From assembly GCF_013328815.1 (NCBI RefSeq), contig NZ_JABUHN010000014.1, positions 1 to 64,000 of the forward strand: a DNA stretch of 64,000 nucleotides, written 5' to 3'. The notes under the pieces are model-generated. The model made no database searches and was not told the origin of the DNA. It saw only the letters and a program-made list of their open reading frames with translations. The position numbers and the translations under genes were made by a program. This document shows positions 9,191-16,856 of the stretch, piece by piece; positions within the stretch are counted from its first letter, which is position 1, and every line of letters begins with the position of its first letter. This DNA is from Tabrizicola fusiformis. GTDB lineage: Bacteria; Pseudomonadota; Alphaproteobacteria; Rhodobacterales; Rhodobacteraceae.

Positions 9191-10288
9191 TTACCCATTA
9201 AACAGGAAATGCAGCACGTCGCCGTCTTTGACCTCATAGGTCTTGCCTTCGACGCGGAACTTGCCGGCTTCTTTGGCGCCGGCTTCGCCGTTGCCGGCGA
9301 CGTAATCGTCATAGCCCACGGTTTCGGCGCGGATGAAGCCCTTTTCGAAATCGCCATGGATGACGCCCGCCGCCTGCGGCGCCAGCGTGCCGCGGGTGAT
9401 GGTCCAGGCGCGGGCCTCTTTCGGGCCGACGGTGAAATAGGTCTGCAAACCCAAGAGCTTGTAGCCCGCGCGGATCAGACGATCCAGCCCGGCCTCGTGC
9501 AGGCCCATTTCTTCAAGGAACATCGCGGCCTCTTCATCGGCCAGTTGCGAGATTTCCTCTTCGATCCGGGCCGAGATGACGACCGAAGCCGCCCCCTGAC
9601 GCGCGGCCATTTCGGCGACGCGGGCCGATTGGCTGTTGCCCTCGGCGGCGCAGGATTCTTCGACGTTGCAGACGTAGAGAACCGGCTTGGACGTCAGCAG
9701 TTGCAGCATCCGCCATTGCTTCTGGTCATCGGCCGAGACGGCAACGGTGCGGGCTGGCTTGCCCGCCTCAAGCGCCGCCAGCGCCGCGCGCAGCAGCCGG
9801 TCCTGATCGAGCGTGTCCTGATCGCCGCCACGCAGCTTTTTCGCAAGGCTGGTCAGCCGCCGCTCGACCGATTCCAGATCGGCCAGCATCAGTTCGGTTT
9901 CAATGGTTTCGGCATCGGCGACCGGGTCGATCCGGCCTTCGACATGGGTGATGTCGCCATCTTCAAAGCAGCGCAGCACATGGGCGATGGCGTCGCATTC
10001 GCGGATATTGGCAAGGAACTGGTTGCCCAGCCCCTCGCCCTTCGAGGCGCCGCGCACAAGACCGGCGATATCGACAAAGGTCATCCGCGTCGGAATGATC
10101 TGCTTTGAGCCTGCAATCGCCGCCAGTTTGTCCAGCCGCGCATCGGGCACGGCCACCTCGCCCACATTCGGCTCGATCGTGCAGAAGGGGAAATTGGCGG
10201 CCTGCGCGGCGGCAGTCCGGGTCAAGGCGTTGAAAAGCGTGGATTTTCCGACATTCGGAAGCCCGACGATACCCATCTTGAAGCCCAT
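9191..10288 (-). CDS. ychF: YchF/OLA1-type ribosome-associated nucleotidase
   Basis: A 365-residue Obg-family P-loop protein that prefers ATP and binds ribosomes, acting in translation and stress adaptation. Visible motifs: the Walker A GLPNVGKST near residues 8-17, the following switch segment FPFCTIEPN, and the YchF-specific continuation GLVRGASKGEGLGNQFL. A coiled-coil domain lies in the middle and the C-terminal TGS domain ends with DGDVLHFLFN. The ATG at 10288 (MGFKMGIVG) is preceded by AGGAGGG and gives the standard family length, so the longer upstream frame is not used. It stands alone, between the tRNA and the cobalamin riboswitch that reads the other way. Confidence 0.96.
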   Translation of the reverse strand: MGFKMGIVGLPNVGKSTLFNALTRTAAAQAANFPFCTIEPNVGEVAVPDARLDKLAAIAGSKQIIPTRMTFVDIAGLVRGASKGEGLGNQFLANIRECDAIAHVLRCFEDGDITHVEGRIDPVADAETIETELMLADLESVERRLTSLAKKLRGGDQDTLDQDRLLRAALAALEAGKPARTVAVSADDQKQWRMLQLLTSKPVLYVCNVEESCAAEGNSQSARVAEMAARQGAASVVISARIEEEISQLADEEAAMFLEEMGLHEAGLDRLIRAGYKLLGLQTYFTVGPKEARAWTITRGTLAPQAAGVIHGDFEKGFIRAETVGYDDYVAGNGEAGAKEAGKFRVEGKTYEVKDGDVLHFLFNG

Positions 10289-10439
10289 TTTGCCCTCCTG
10301 GCGCGCAACGCTTGGGGCATAGGGCGGCGCGCGGGCGCGGTCAAGGCTGGACAGGGCCAGCGCGCATTGGGGCAGAGTCTCAAAATCGGCGCAAATGGTC
10401 GCTGGCGGCGGATCGTGCAAAGGCCATCCGGTTCTATCT

Positions 10440-10625
10440 GAACGGGTGCAAGGTGCCTGTTTTCGGACAGGAGAATTGGGAAGCCGGTGTCATTCCGGCG
10501 CTGCCCCCGCAACGGTGACGGGAGAGATGCGGCAAGGACCACTGGGGGCGCCCCCGGGAAGGTGCCGCGTCAGGCGCGCAAGCGCACTCCCCCAGCCCGG
10601 AAACCAGCCCGGCACAAGGCGTCGC
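10440..10625 (+). promoter_or_regulatory. Cobalamin (B12) riboswitch upstream of gbcA
   Basis: Conserved cobalamin riboswitch core in the order expected: GGTGCCTG near 10452, GGGAAGCCGG (10478-10487), CGCTGCCCCCGCAACGGTGA (10499-10518), then ACCACTGGG and GGGAAGGTGCCGCG (B12-box side), closing with AGCCCGGAAACCAGCCCGGC near 10594-10613. It reads in the same direction as gbcA, whose ATG is about 75 bases beyond the core, so it is placed to repress gbcA-gbcB when adenosylcobalamin is plentiful. The edges are approximate. Confidence 0.92.
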
Positions 10626-10699
10626 ACCGCGACGGGGGCAACCCCGCCGCATATCTCAATCCGCCGGCGCGGGGAGGCGCGGGCAAGTCAGGGGGCATC

Positions 10700-11938
10700 A
10701 TGCTCAACCCAGCCGAAATCCGTGCGCAATTTGCCGCGCGCCGTCCGAACCAGTCACTGTCGCGCGATCTTTACTGCGACGACGGGGTGTATCAGGCCGA
10801 CCTCTCGCAGGTCTTTTACCGCGAGTGGCTGTTCGCCCTTCCGGCGGCGGCGCTGGACAAGACCGGCGCCTATCAGACAATGCAGATCGGCGCCTATCCG
10901 GTGGTGGTGATCCGTGGTGCCGATGGCCGCATCCGGGCCTTTCACAATGTCTGCCGCCACCGCGGGCAGCGGCTGTGTTCCAAGGCGACGGGGGCCACGC
11001 CCAAGCTGGTCTGCCCCTATCACCAATGGACCTATGATCTTGACGGCAAGCTGCTGTTCGCCCGCGACATGGGGCCGGATTTCGACCCGGCCGCGCATGG
11101 GCTGAAGAAGGTGCATTGCGTCGATCTGGGCGGGATGGTTTTTGTCTGCCTGGCCGATGTGCCGCCGCCGATTGCCGATCTGGCAGGCAAGCTGACCAGC
11201 CACCTTGCCCCTTCGGGCCTGACCGATGCCAAGGTCGCCTTTTCCTCGACCATCGTCGAGAAAGGCAACTGGAAGCTGGTGATCGAGAACAACCGCGAAT
11301 GCTATCACTGCGGCGGCTCGCACCCCTCGCTGTGCCGGACCTTCTCGGACAATCCCAAGATCGGCGCGATGGACGGGCCGCATTCCGCCAGCCCGGAAAT
11401 CCTTGCCCATTGGGAGCGGTGCGAAGCGGCGGGCCTGCCGTCGCGCTTTACCCACCACCCCGAGTTTCAATGGCGCCTCGCGCGGATACCGCTGCTGAAC
11501 AATGCCGAAAGCTATACGATGACGACCAAGGCCGCCGTGGCCCGGCGCATGGGCAAGATGCCGTTCAACGATGCGGGCAGCCTCTTGTTCTACCACTACC
11601 CCAACACCTGGAACCATTTCCTGGGCGATCACGCCATCACCTTCCGCGTGCTGCCGATCAGCGCCACCGAAACCGAGGTGACGACGACCTGGCTGGTGAA
11701 CAAGGACGCGATGGAGGGGGTGGATTACGACCTCAAGACCCTGACCGAGGTCTGGATGGCCACCAATGACGAAGACCGCATCGTGGTCGAGGAGAACCAG
11801 AAGGGCATCCTGTCGCCCGCCTATGAACCCGGCCCCTATTCCATCATTCAGGAAGAGGGCGTGATCCAGTTCGTGGACTGGTATTGCAACCTGATGACGC
11901 GGCGGCTGGACCCGCCTTCGGCGCTGGCGGCGGAGTGA
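10700..11938 (+). CDS. gbcA: Rieske-type glycine betaine demethylase, oxygenase subunit
   Basis: A 412-residue Rieske non-heme iron oxygenase of the GbcA type, oxidatively demethylating glycine betaine to dimethylglycine with electrons from the downstream reductase. The Rieske [2Fe-2S] ligands appear as CRHRGQRLC...CPYH (about residues 82-110). The mononuclear iron site appears as NNRECYHCGGSH (about 195-206). The chosen ATG at 10700 follows the riboswitch; longer upstream frames would overlap the aptamer. It is 3 bases from gbcB, in one operon. Related Rieske enzymes act on carnitine or stachydrine, so substrate assignment rests on family resemblance and pairing. The cobalamin riboswitch control is unusual. 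Confidence 0.82.
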   Translation: MLNPAEIRAQFAARRPNQSLSRDLYCDDGVYQADLSQVFYREWLFALPAAALDKTGAYQTMQIGAYPVVVIRGADGRIRAFHNVCRHRGQRLCSKATGATPKLVCPYHQWTYDLDGKLLFARDMGPDFDPAAHGLKKVHCVDLGGMVFVCLADVPPPIADLAGKLTSHLAPSGLTDAKVAFSSTIVEKGNWKLVIENNRECYHCGGSHPSLCRTFSDNPKIGAMDGPHSASPEILAHWERCEAAGLPSRFTHHPEFQWRLARIPLLNNAESYTMTTKAAVARRMGKMPFNDAGSLLFYHYPNTWNHFLGDHAITFRVLPISATETEVTTTWLVNKDAMEGVDYDLKTLTEVWMATNDEDRIVVEENQKGILSPAYEPGPYSIIQEEGVIQFVDWYCNLMTRRLDPPSALAAE

Positions 11939-11941
11939 ACC

Positions 11942-13018
11942 ATGGGCAAGACCCGTCAGAACTGGACCGCCGCCCCCTGGAGCGATGCCGAGCCGCTGGA
12001 ATGCGCGATGATCGTGCCCGAAAGCGCCGACACCGCCAGCTTTACCTTCCGCGCGCCTTCGGGCGCGTGGTTCGACTATCAGCCGGGGCAGTTCATCACG
12101 CTTGATCTGCCGGTTCCGGGCGGCAATGTGCAGCGCACTTATACGATTTCCTCCTCGCCCTCGCGGCCCCTGTCGATCTCGATCACGGTCAAGGCGCAAC
12201 CGGGGTCGATCGGCACACGCTGGATGCTGGACCATCTGAAGCCCGGAATGCAGCTTCGCGCCTATGGACCCAGCGGCATTTTCAGTTCGCACCGGCATCC
12301 GGCAAAGAAATACCTCTTCATCTCGGCCGGTTCCGGCATCACGCCGATGATGTCGATGACGACATGGGCCTGGGATTCCGGGCAGATGCCCGACATCGTA
12401 TTCGTCCATGCCGCGCGCCGCCCGTCCGAAATCATCTTCCGCGAGCGGCTGGAGCAATTCGCCAACCGCGTGCCCGGCCTGCAACTGCGCCTGACGGTGG
12501 AAGAGGCCGATCCGTTCCGCGCATGGCCCGGCTACAAGGGGCGTCTCAGCCAGATCATGCTGGGTCTGATGGCGCCGGATTATCTGGAGCGTGAGGTGTT
12601 CTGCTGCGGCCCCGAACCCTTCATGCAGGCCGTGCGCGAAATGCTGGTCTCGCTTGGCTATGACATGGGCCGCTATCATCAGGAAAGCTTCGGCGCCCCG
12701 GTGGCGACCGAGGCGGATGCGCCGGTTCTGGACGATGTGTCGCCGACGGCGGGGGTAGAGGCCGAGATCACCTTTGCCACCAGTGGCGTGACGGCGGCCT
12801 GTGCGCAGACCGATACCGTTCTGGCGGTAGCGAAACGGTCGGGGCTGAACATCCCTTCGGGCTGCACCTTTGGCCTTTGCGGCACCTGCAAGGTGAAGAA
12901 AACGGCGGGCGAGGTTCACATGGTCCACAATGGCGGCATCAGTGATGAGGATGTGGCCGACGGCTTCATCCTCGCCTGCTGCTCGCATCCCCTGGGTCGG
13001 GTGGAACTGGCGGTTTAG
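11942..13018 (+). CDS. gbcB: Flavin/ferredoxin reductase of glycine betaine demethylase
   Basis: A 358-residue three-domain reductase passing electrons from NAD(P)H to the Rieske oxygenase. The N-terminal ferredoxin-reductase FAD domain has RTYTISSSPS (about residues 62-71). The NAD-binding domain has GSGITPMMSM (about 120) and CCGPEPFM. The C-terminal plant-type [2Fe-2S] ferredoxin has CTFGLCGTC and a distal CC (about 305-345). This oxidoreductase layout is the usual GbcB partner. It starts 3 bases after gbcA and shares the cobalamin riboswitch. Its stop overlaps that of the convergent mnmH by a few bases. Confidence 0.85.
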   Translation: MGKTRQNWTAAPWSDAEPLECAMIVPESADTASFTFRAPSGAWFDYQPGQFITLDLPVPGGNVQRTYTISSSPSRPLSISITVKAQPGSIGTRWMLDHLKPGMQLRAYGPSGIFSSHRHPAKKYLFISAGSGITPMMSMTTWAWDSGQMPDIVFVHAARRPSEIIFRERLEQFANRVPGLQLRLTVEEADPFRAWPGYKGRLSQIMLGLMAPDYLEREVFCCGPEPFMQAVREMLVSLGYDMGRYHQESFGAPVATEADAPVLDDVSPTAGVEAEITFATSGVTAACAQTDTVLAVAKRSGLNIPSGCTFGLCGTCKVKKTAGEVHMVHNGGISDEDVADGFILACCSHPLGRVELAV

Positions 13019-14064
13019 CGCAGCGCCTGCACCGCCGCCGCCAGCCGGTCTGCCAGCGTAGGCAGATCGGCGGGCGTCAGGCCCCCGGCCTCGATCCGCG
13101 CCAACGGCTCGGCCATCCGGGCGCGGTGGCGCCCATAGCGCGGATCGTAATGCTGCGCCATCAGACCTTCGGCCAGCGCGGCAAAGCCGCCGCTCGCCGC
13201 CAGTGCCTGCCATTCCGCAATACGGTCGGCGGAATGCAGCGGGCGCAACTGGTCGATCAGCGCGGTCAGGCGGGGAATGTCCCCGGTCAGGTCGCCATAG
13301 GCGCGGGTCAGGTAATCCGCCCGCGCCGCCAGTGGCGCCGAAAGCGCGATGCGCGGCGCGGCCAGCATGGCCTTCCACAGGTTCGGTGGCAGGCGCAGGT
13401 TGCCGACCTTGGCGCTTTCCGCCTCGACCACCACCGGCCTTGCCGGGTCCAGTGCGGCCATCGCCATGGCCAGCCGCCCCTCGAACCCGCGCTGCGCCGG
13501 TTGCGGCCCCACCGCACCAAAGAGCGAGCCGCGATGGTTCGCCAGCCCCTCAAGATCAATCACCTGCACCCCGCGCGCGGGCAAAAGGTTCAGGATGTCG
13601 GTCTTGGCGGTGCCGGTATTGCCGTCCAGCACCACCAAGGGCGCCGGAAAGGGCGCCTCATACAGCGCCCGCACCACCAGCCCGCGCCACGCCTTGTAAC
13701 CGCCAGCCAGCGTTTCCACCCGCCAGCCGATCTGCGACAGGATCGTGGCAAATGACCCCGACCTTTGCCCGCCCCGCCAGCAATAGACCAGCGGTCGCCA
13801 GCCCCCCGGCTTGTCGGCAAGGCTGTCCAGCAGGTGCCGGGCCGCATTGCGCGCCACCAGCGCCGCCCCCAGCTTGCGCGCGGTAAAGGGGTTCACCTGT
13901 TTGTAGATCGTGCCAACGCGGGCGCGCTCTTCATCATCCAGCACCGGCAGGCTGATCGCGCCCGGCAGATGATCCTCGGCGAACTCCAGAGGCGCCCGCA
14001 CGTCGATGATGTCGTCAAAGCCGTGGCGGGCAAGCTCGGTCAGATGGGTCAGGGTGATGGCCAT
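13015..14064 (-). CDS. mnmH: tRNA 2-selenouridine/geranyl-2-thiouridine synthase
   Basis: A 349-residue MnmH (SelU) homologue, which replaces sulfur by selenium (via geranylation) at wobble 2-thiouridine of tRNA. An N-terminal rhodanese domain carries the catalytic-loop signature YCWRGGQRS with Cys at about residue 95. A P-loop-like GNTGTAKT follows at about 147-155, and the C-terminal helical domain ends the protein. The ATG at 14064 (MAITLTHLTE) gives family length; upstream extension is Arg-rich and unlike the family. It is convergent with gbcB, overlapping at the stop codons. Activity implies a selenophosphate supply elsewhere in the genome. Confidence 0.9.
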   Translation of the reverse strand: MAITLTHLTELARHGFDDIIDVRAPLEFAEDHLPGAISLPVLDDEERARVGTIYKQVNPFTARKLGAALVARNAARHLLDSLADKPGGWRPLVYCWRGGQRSGSFATILSQIGWRVETLAGGYKAWRGLVVRALYEAPFPAPLVVLDGNTGTAKTDILNLLPARGVQVIDLEGLANHRGSLFGAVGPQPAQRGFEGRLAMAMAALDPARPVVVEAESAKVGNLRLPPNLWKAMLAAPRIALSAPLAARADYLTRAYGDLTGDIPRLTALIDQLRPLHSADRIAEWQALAASGGFAALAEGLMAQHYDPRYGRHRARMAEPLARIEAGGLTPADLPTLADRLAAAVQALR

Positions 14065-14167
14065 GATCCTTGATAGCCAAAGTGGCAAGTGGCGGAAAGG
14101 TGCCTGTATCGGCCCCGGTGCCGCATCGGCTCTGGCCAGCCGGGCCCGGGCTGGGGAAACTTGGCCC

Positions 14168-14773
14168 ATGCGTTTCCTGATCCTTCTCCCCCTGCTTTTC
14201 CTGTTGGCGGCCCCTGTCCGGGCGCAGGATGCTGCCGCCCTTGTCACCGCCGCCCGCGCGCAGGTGGGCGTGACGCTGATCTATGACGGGGCCTATGTCG
14301 CGCTGGACTATCCGGGCGGCGATGTGGCGCCCGAACGCGGTGTCTGCACCGATGTCCTGATCCGCGCCTTCCGGGCGGCTTGGGGGATCGACCTTCAGCG
14401 CGCCATCCACCGCGACATGAGCCGCGCTTTTGAGGTTTACCCCGACCAATGGGGCCTGATCGCGCCCGACCGCAACATCGACCACCGCCGGGTGCCGAAC
14501 CTGCGCAGCTTGTTCACCCGCGCCGGGGCCGAGCTTGAGCCGGGCAGCACCGATTTCCGCCCCGGCGATATCGTAAGCTGGCGCCTGCCCGGCAACCTGC
14601 CGCATATCGGCATCGTCAGCGACCGGCTGGGCGATGACGGGGCGCGCCCGCTGATCCTGCACAACATCGGCGGCGGCGCGCAGGAAGAAGACATGCTGCA
14701 TTCATTCCCGATCACCGGCCACTACCGGATCACCCCCGAAGCGGCCGAATGGCTGCGCGCGCTGGACCGCTGA
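14168..14773 (+). CDS. Secreted DUF1287 (NlpC/P60-like) protein
   Basis: A 201-residue exported protein. Residues 1-20 form a clear signal peptide ending APVRAQ. The mature part matches the DUF1287 family: GVCTDVLIRAFR with the conserved Cys-Thr-Asp, a central HRDMSRAF...YP segment, FRPGDIVSWRL and HIGIVSD, an arrangement reminiscent of NlpC/P60 papain-like enzymes with Cys and His. A role in envelope or peptidoglycan metabolism is therefore possible, but the family is uncharacterised. The ATG at 14168 is chosen because the signal peptide starts there. It is divergent from mnmH and stands alone. Confidence 0.78.
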   Translation: MRFLILLPLLFLLAAPVRAQDAAALVTAARAQVGVTLIYDGAYVALDYPGGDVAPERGVCTDVLIRAFRAAWGIDLQRAIHRDMSRAFEVYPDQWGLIAPDRNIDHRRVPNLRSLFTRAGAELEPGSTDFRPGDIVSWRLPGNLPHIGIVSDRLGDDGARPLILHNIGGGAQEEDMLHSFPITGHYRITPEAAEWLRALDR

Positions 14774-14865
14774 ACCGGACCTGAGCCCCGGCACCCCCAC
14801 CGGAATCGCTGCAAGAGCCACAGGCGCTGGGCGGCTGTCTGCTGAACGGCCGGTCGTGACCGGCA

Positions 14866-14930
14866 TCTGTCCGACATACACAAAACTTGTCTGACATGTA
14901 TTGACATGCAGCCATACAGACCCGTATGAA
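14866..14930 (+). promoter_or_regulatory. Tandem TGTCNGACA operators and promoter for the dehydratase-esterase-binding protein operon
   Basis: Two palindromes, TGTCCGACA (14868-14876) and TGTCTGACA (14888-14896), lie 20 bases apart, two helical turns. They are followed by a possible promoter: TTGACA (14901-14906) and TATGAA (14925-14930), 18 bases apart. The same palindrome recurs before the importer operon, kdgF and the GntR gene, so it is probably that regulator's operator. Confidence 0.68.
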
Positions 14931-14994
14931 TGTCGAACAACAGCCGGGCGCAGATGCCATGCCCCGGCCGGGCGGCAAACGGGGGACAAGCCAC

Positions 14995-16143
14995 ATGATC
15001 ATCACCGATGTCGAGGTCCGGGTCTTCTTGACCACCACCCGGCGCCACTCGGATACGGCGGGTCATGCCCACCCCGGCCCGGCGCATCAGGTGCAGCAGG
15101 CGATGCTCACGATCCGCACCGAAGACGGCCATGCCGGCCATTCCTTTACCGCGCCGGAAGTCGTCCGGCCGCATGTGATCGAGAAATTCGTGAAGAAGGT
15201 GCTGATCGGTCAGGATGCCCGCGACCGCGAGCGTCTGTGGCAGGATCTGGCGCATTGGCAGCGCGGCTCGGCTGCACAACTGACCGACCGGACACTGGCG
15301 GTTGTCGATTGCGCGCTGTGGGATCTGGCGGGGCGGGCGCTGAATCAGCCAGTCTATAAACTGATCGGCGGCTATCGCGACAAGGTTCTGGCCTATGGCA
15401 GCATCATGTGCGGCGACGAGCTGGATGGTGGACTTGCCACGCCCGAAGATTATGGCCGCTTTGCCGAAACGCTGGTGAAACGCGGCTACAAGGGCATCAA
15501 GCTGCACACATGGATGCCGCCCGTGTCCTGGGCGCCCGATGTGAAGATGGACCTGCGGGCCTGCGCCGCCGTGCGCGAAGCGGTTGGCCCCGATATCAGC
15601 CTGATGATCGACGCCTTCCACTGGTATTCGCGCAGCGAGGCGCTGGCGCTGGGGCGCGGTCTTGAAAAGCTGGGCTTCGACTGGATCGAGGAACCGATGG
15701 ATGAACAATCCATGTCCTCTTACAAATGGCTGGCCGACAATCTGGATATTCCGGTCATCGGCCCTGAAAGTGCAGCGGGCAAACACTGGCACCGCGCGGA
15801 ATGGATCGCCTCGGGCGCCTGCGACATCCTGCGGACCGGCGTGAACGACGTGGGCGGCATCACCCCCGCGCTGAAGACCATGCATCTGGCCGAAGCCTTC
15901 GGGATGCAATGCGAGGTTCACGGCAATACTGCGATGAACCTGCATGTCGTGGCCGCCACCAAGAATTGCCGCTGGTATGAACGCGGGCTGCTGCACCCGT
16001 TCCTCGAATATGACGACGGGTTCGACTATCTGCGGCAATTGTCCGACCCGATGGACAGCGAGGGCTATGTTCATGTCCCCGACCGCCCCGGGCTGGGCGA
16101 GGACATCGACTTTGACTTCATCGAGAACAACCGCGTGGCATAG
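14995..16143 (+). CDS. Enolase-superfamily (mandelate racemase subgroup) sugar-acid dehydratase, substrate unknown
   Basis: A 382-residue enolase-superfamily enzyme. In the barrel domain KLH (within GYKGIKLHTWMPP) replaces the KxK typical of many family dehydratases. Metal ligands follow as IDAFHW, IEEP and GPES, and the Asp-His dyad of the mandelate racemase subgroup is visible as GVNDVGG and EVHGNTAMN. It should abstract a proton alpha to a carboxylate, probably dehydrating an aldonate or uronate-derived acid. The substrate cannot be read from sequence; locus context suggests a pectin-derived acid such as a rhamnonate, galactonate or aldobionate. It is distinct from Gci at 26458. First gene of the + operon; 11 bases before the SGNH esterase. 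The ATG at 14995 was chosen to match family N-termini. Confidence 0.75.
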   Translation: MIITDVEVRVFLTTTRRHSDTAGHAHPGPAHQVQQAMLTIRTEDGHAGHSFTAPEVVRPHVIEKFVKKVLIGQDARDRERLWQDLAHWQRGSAAQLTDRTLAVVDCALWDLAGRALNQPVYKLIGGYRDKVLAYGSIMCGDELDGGLATPEDYGRFAETLVKRGYKGIKLHTWMPPVSWAPDVKMDLRACAAVREAVGPDISLMIDAFHWYSRSEALALGRGLEKLGFDWIEEPMDEQSMSSYKWLADNLDIPVIGPESAAGKHWHRAEWIASGACDILRTGVNDVGGITPALKTMHLAEAFGMQCEVHGNTAMNLHVVAATKNCRWYERGLLHPFLEYDDGFDYLRQLSDPMDSEGYVHVPDRPGLGEDIDFDFIENNRVA

Positions 16144-16154
16144 GGATCGGCGCC

Positions 16155-16784
16155 GTGAAGCAGATCCTCGCCTTCGGAGACAGCCTGACATGGGGCGCCG
16201 ACCCGGCCACCGGCCTGCGCCATCCGCCCCGGGCGCAATGGCCTGCGGTGCTGGAAGCGGAACTTGCCGGGACGGCCCGGGTGACCGGCGACGGCATCGG
16301 CGGGCGCACCACCTGCCGCGATGATCATGGCGGGCCAGCCTGCCGCAACGGTGCCAAGGCACTGCCGCAGGCGCTCTCGGCGCATATGCCGCTGGATCTG
16401 GTGATCCTGATGCTGGGCACCAATGACCTCAAGGCAGTGCATGGCGGCCGCGCGGTGGGGGCACAGGCGGGCCTGCGCCGTCTGGTCGAGATCATCGACA
16501 CTTTCCCCTACAAACCGCGCAGCGCGCGGCCGCACATCCTGATCGTGGCACCGCCCCTGTGCATCGCGCCAGAGGGCAATGCCCCACCGGGCGGCCGCGA
16601 CCCTGCCGAATTCCGCCTGCTCGCGCCGCTTTTCCGCGCGCTGGCCGAACAGACCGGCTGCGGCTTTTTCGATGCCGCGACCGTGGTGAACCCCTCGCCC
16701 GTCGATGGCGTTCACCTTGAAGCCGAAGAAACCGCAAGCCTTGGTCGTGCGCTGGCTGCGCCGGTCCGGGCCCTGCTGGACTGA
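16155..16784 (+). CDS. SGNH/GDSL hydrolase, likely carbohydrate esterase
   Basis: A 209-residue SGNH-fold esterase with block I FGDSLTWG (Ser near residue 9), block III GTNDL and block V DGVHL (catalytic Asp/His). Length and motifs fit the rhizobial arylesterase/acetylesterase group. There is no signal peptide, so it acts in the cytoplasm. Sitting between a sugar-acid dehydratase and a substrate-binding protein, it probably removes acetyl groups from imported pectic oligosaccharides (inference). The start is GTG at 16155, 11 bases after the previous stop. A GC-rich hairpin (16790-16807) separates it from the next gene and may lower or stabilise distal message. Confidence 0.8.
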   Translation: MKQILAFGDSLTWGADPATGLRHPPRAQWPAVLEAELAGTARVTGDGIGGRTTCRDDHGGPACRNGAKALPQALSAHMPLDLVILMLGTNDLKAVHGGRAVGAQAGLRRLVEIIDTFPYKPRSARPHILIVAPPLCIAPEGNAPPGGRDPAEFRLLAPLFRALAEQTGCGFFDAATVVNPSPVDGVHLEAEETASLGRALAAPVRALLD

Positions 16785-16856
16785 ACCCTGCGGGGGCCCT
16801 CCCCCGCGGACACAGGCGAGCCGCACGCCCCGCTGTGGCAGTTTTTGGGAGGAAAC

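Noticed and set aside
9028-9201. A 57-codon frame before the end of ychF
   Set aside because: No ribosome site, no recognisable pattern, and it runs through the ychF stop region.
10754-13378. An 874-codon minus-strand frame across gbcA-gbcB
   Set aside because: It is antisense to two clear enzymes with intact cofactor motifs and encodes a low-complexity Arg/His/Gly-rich sequence.
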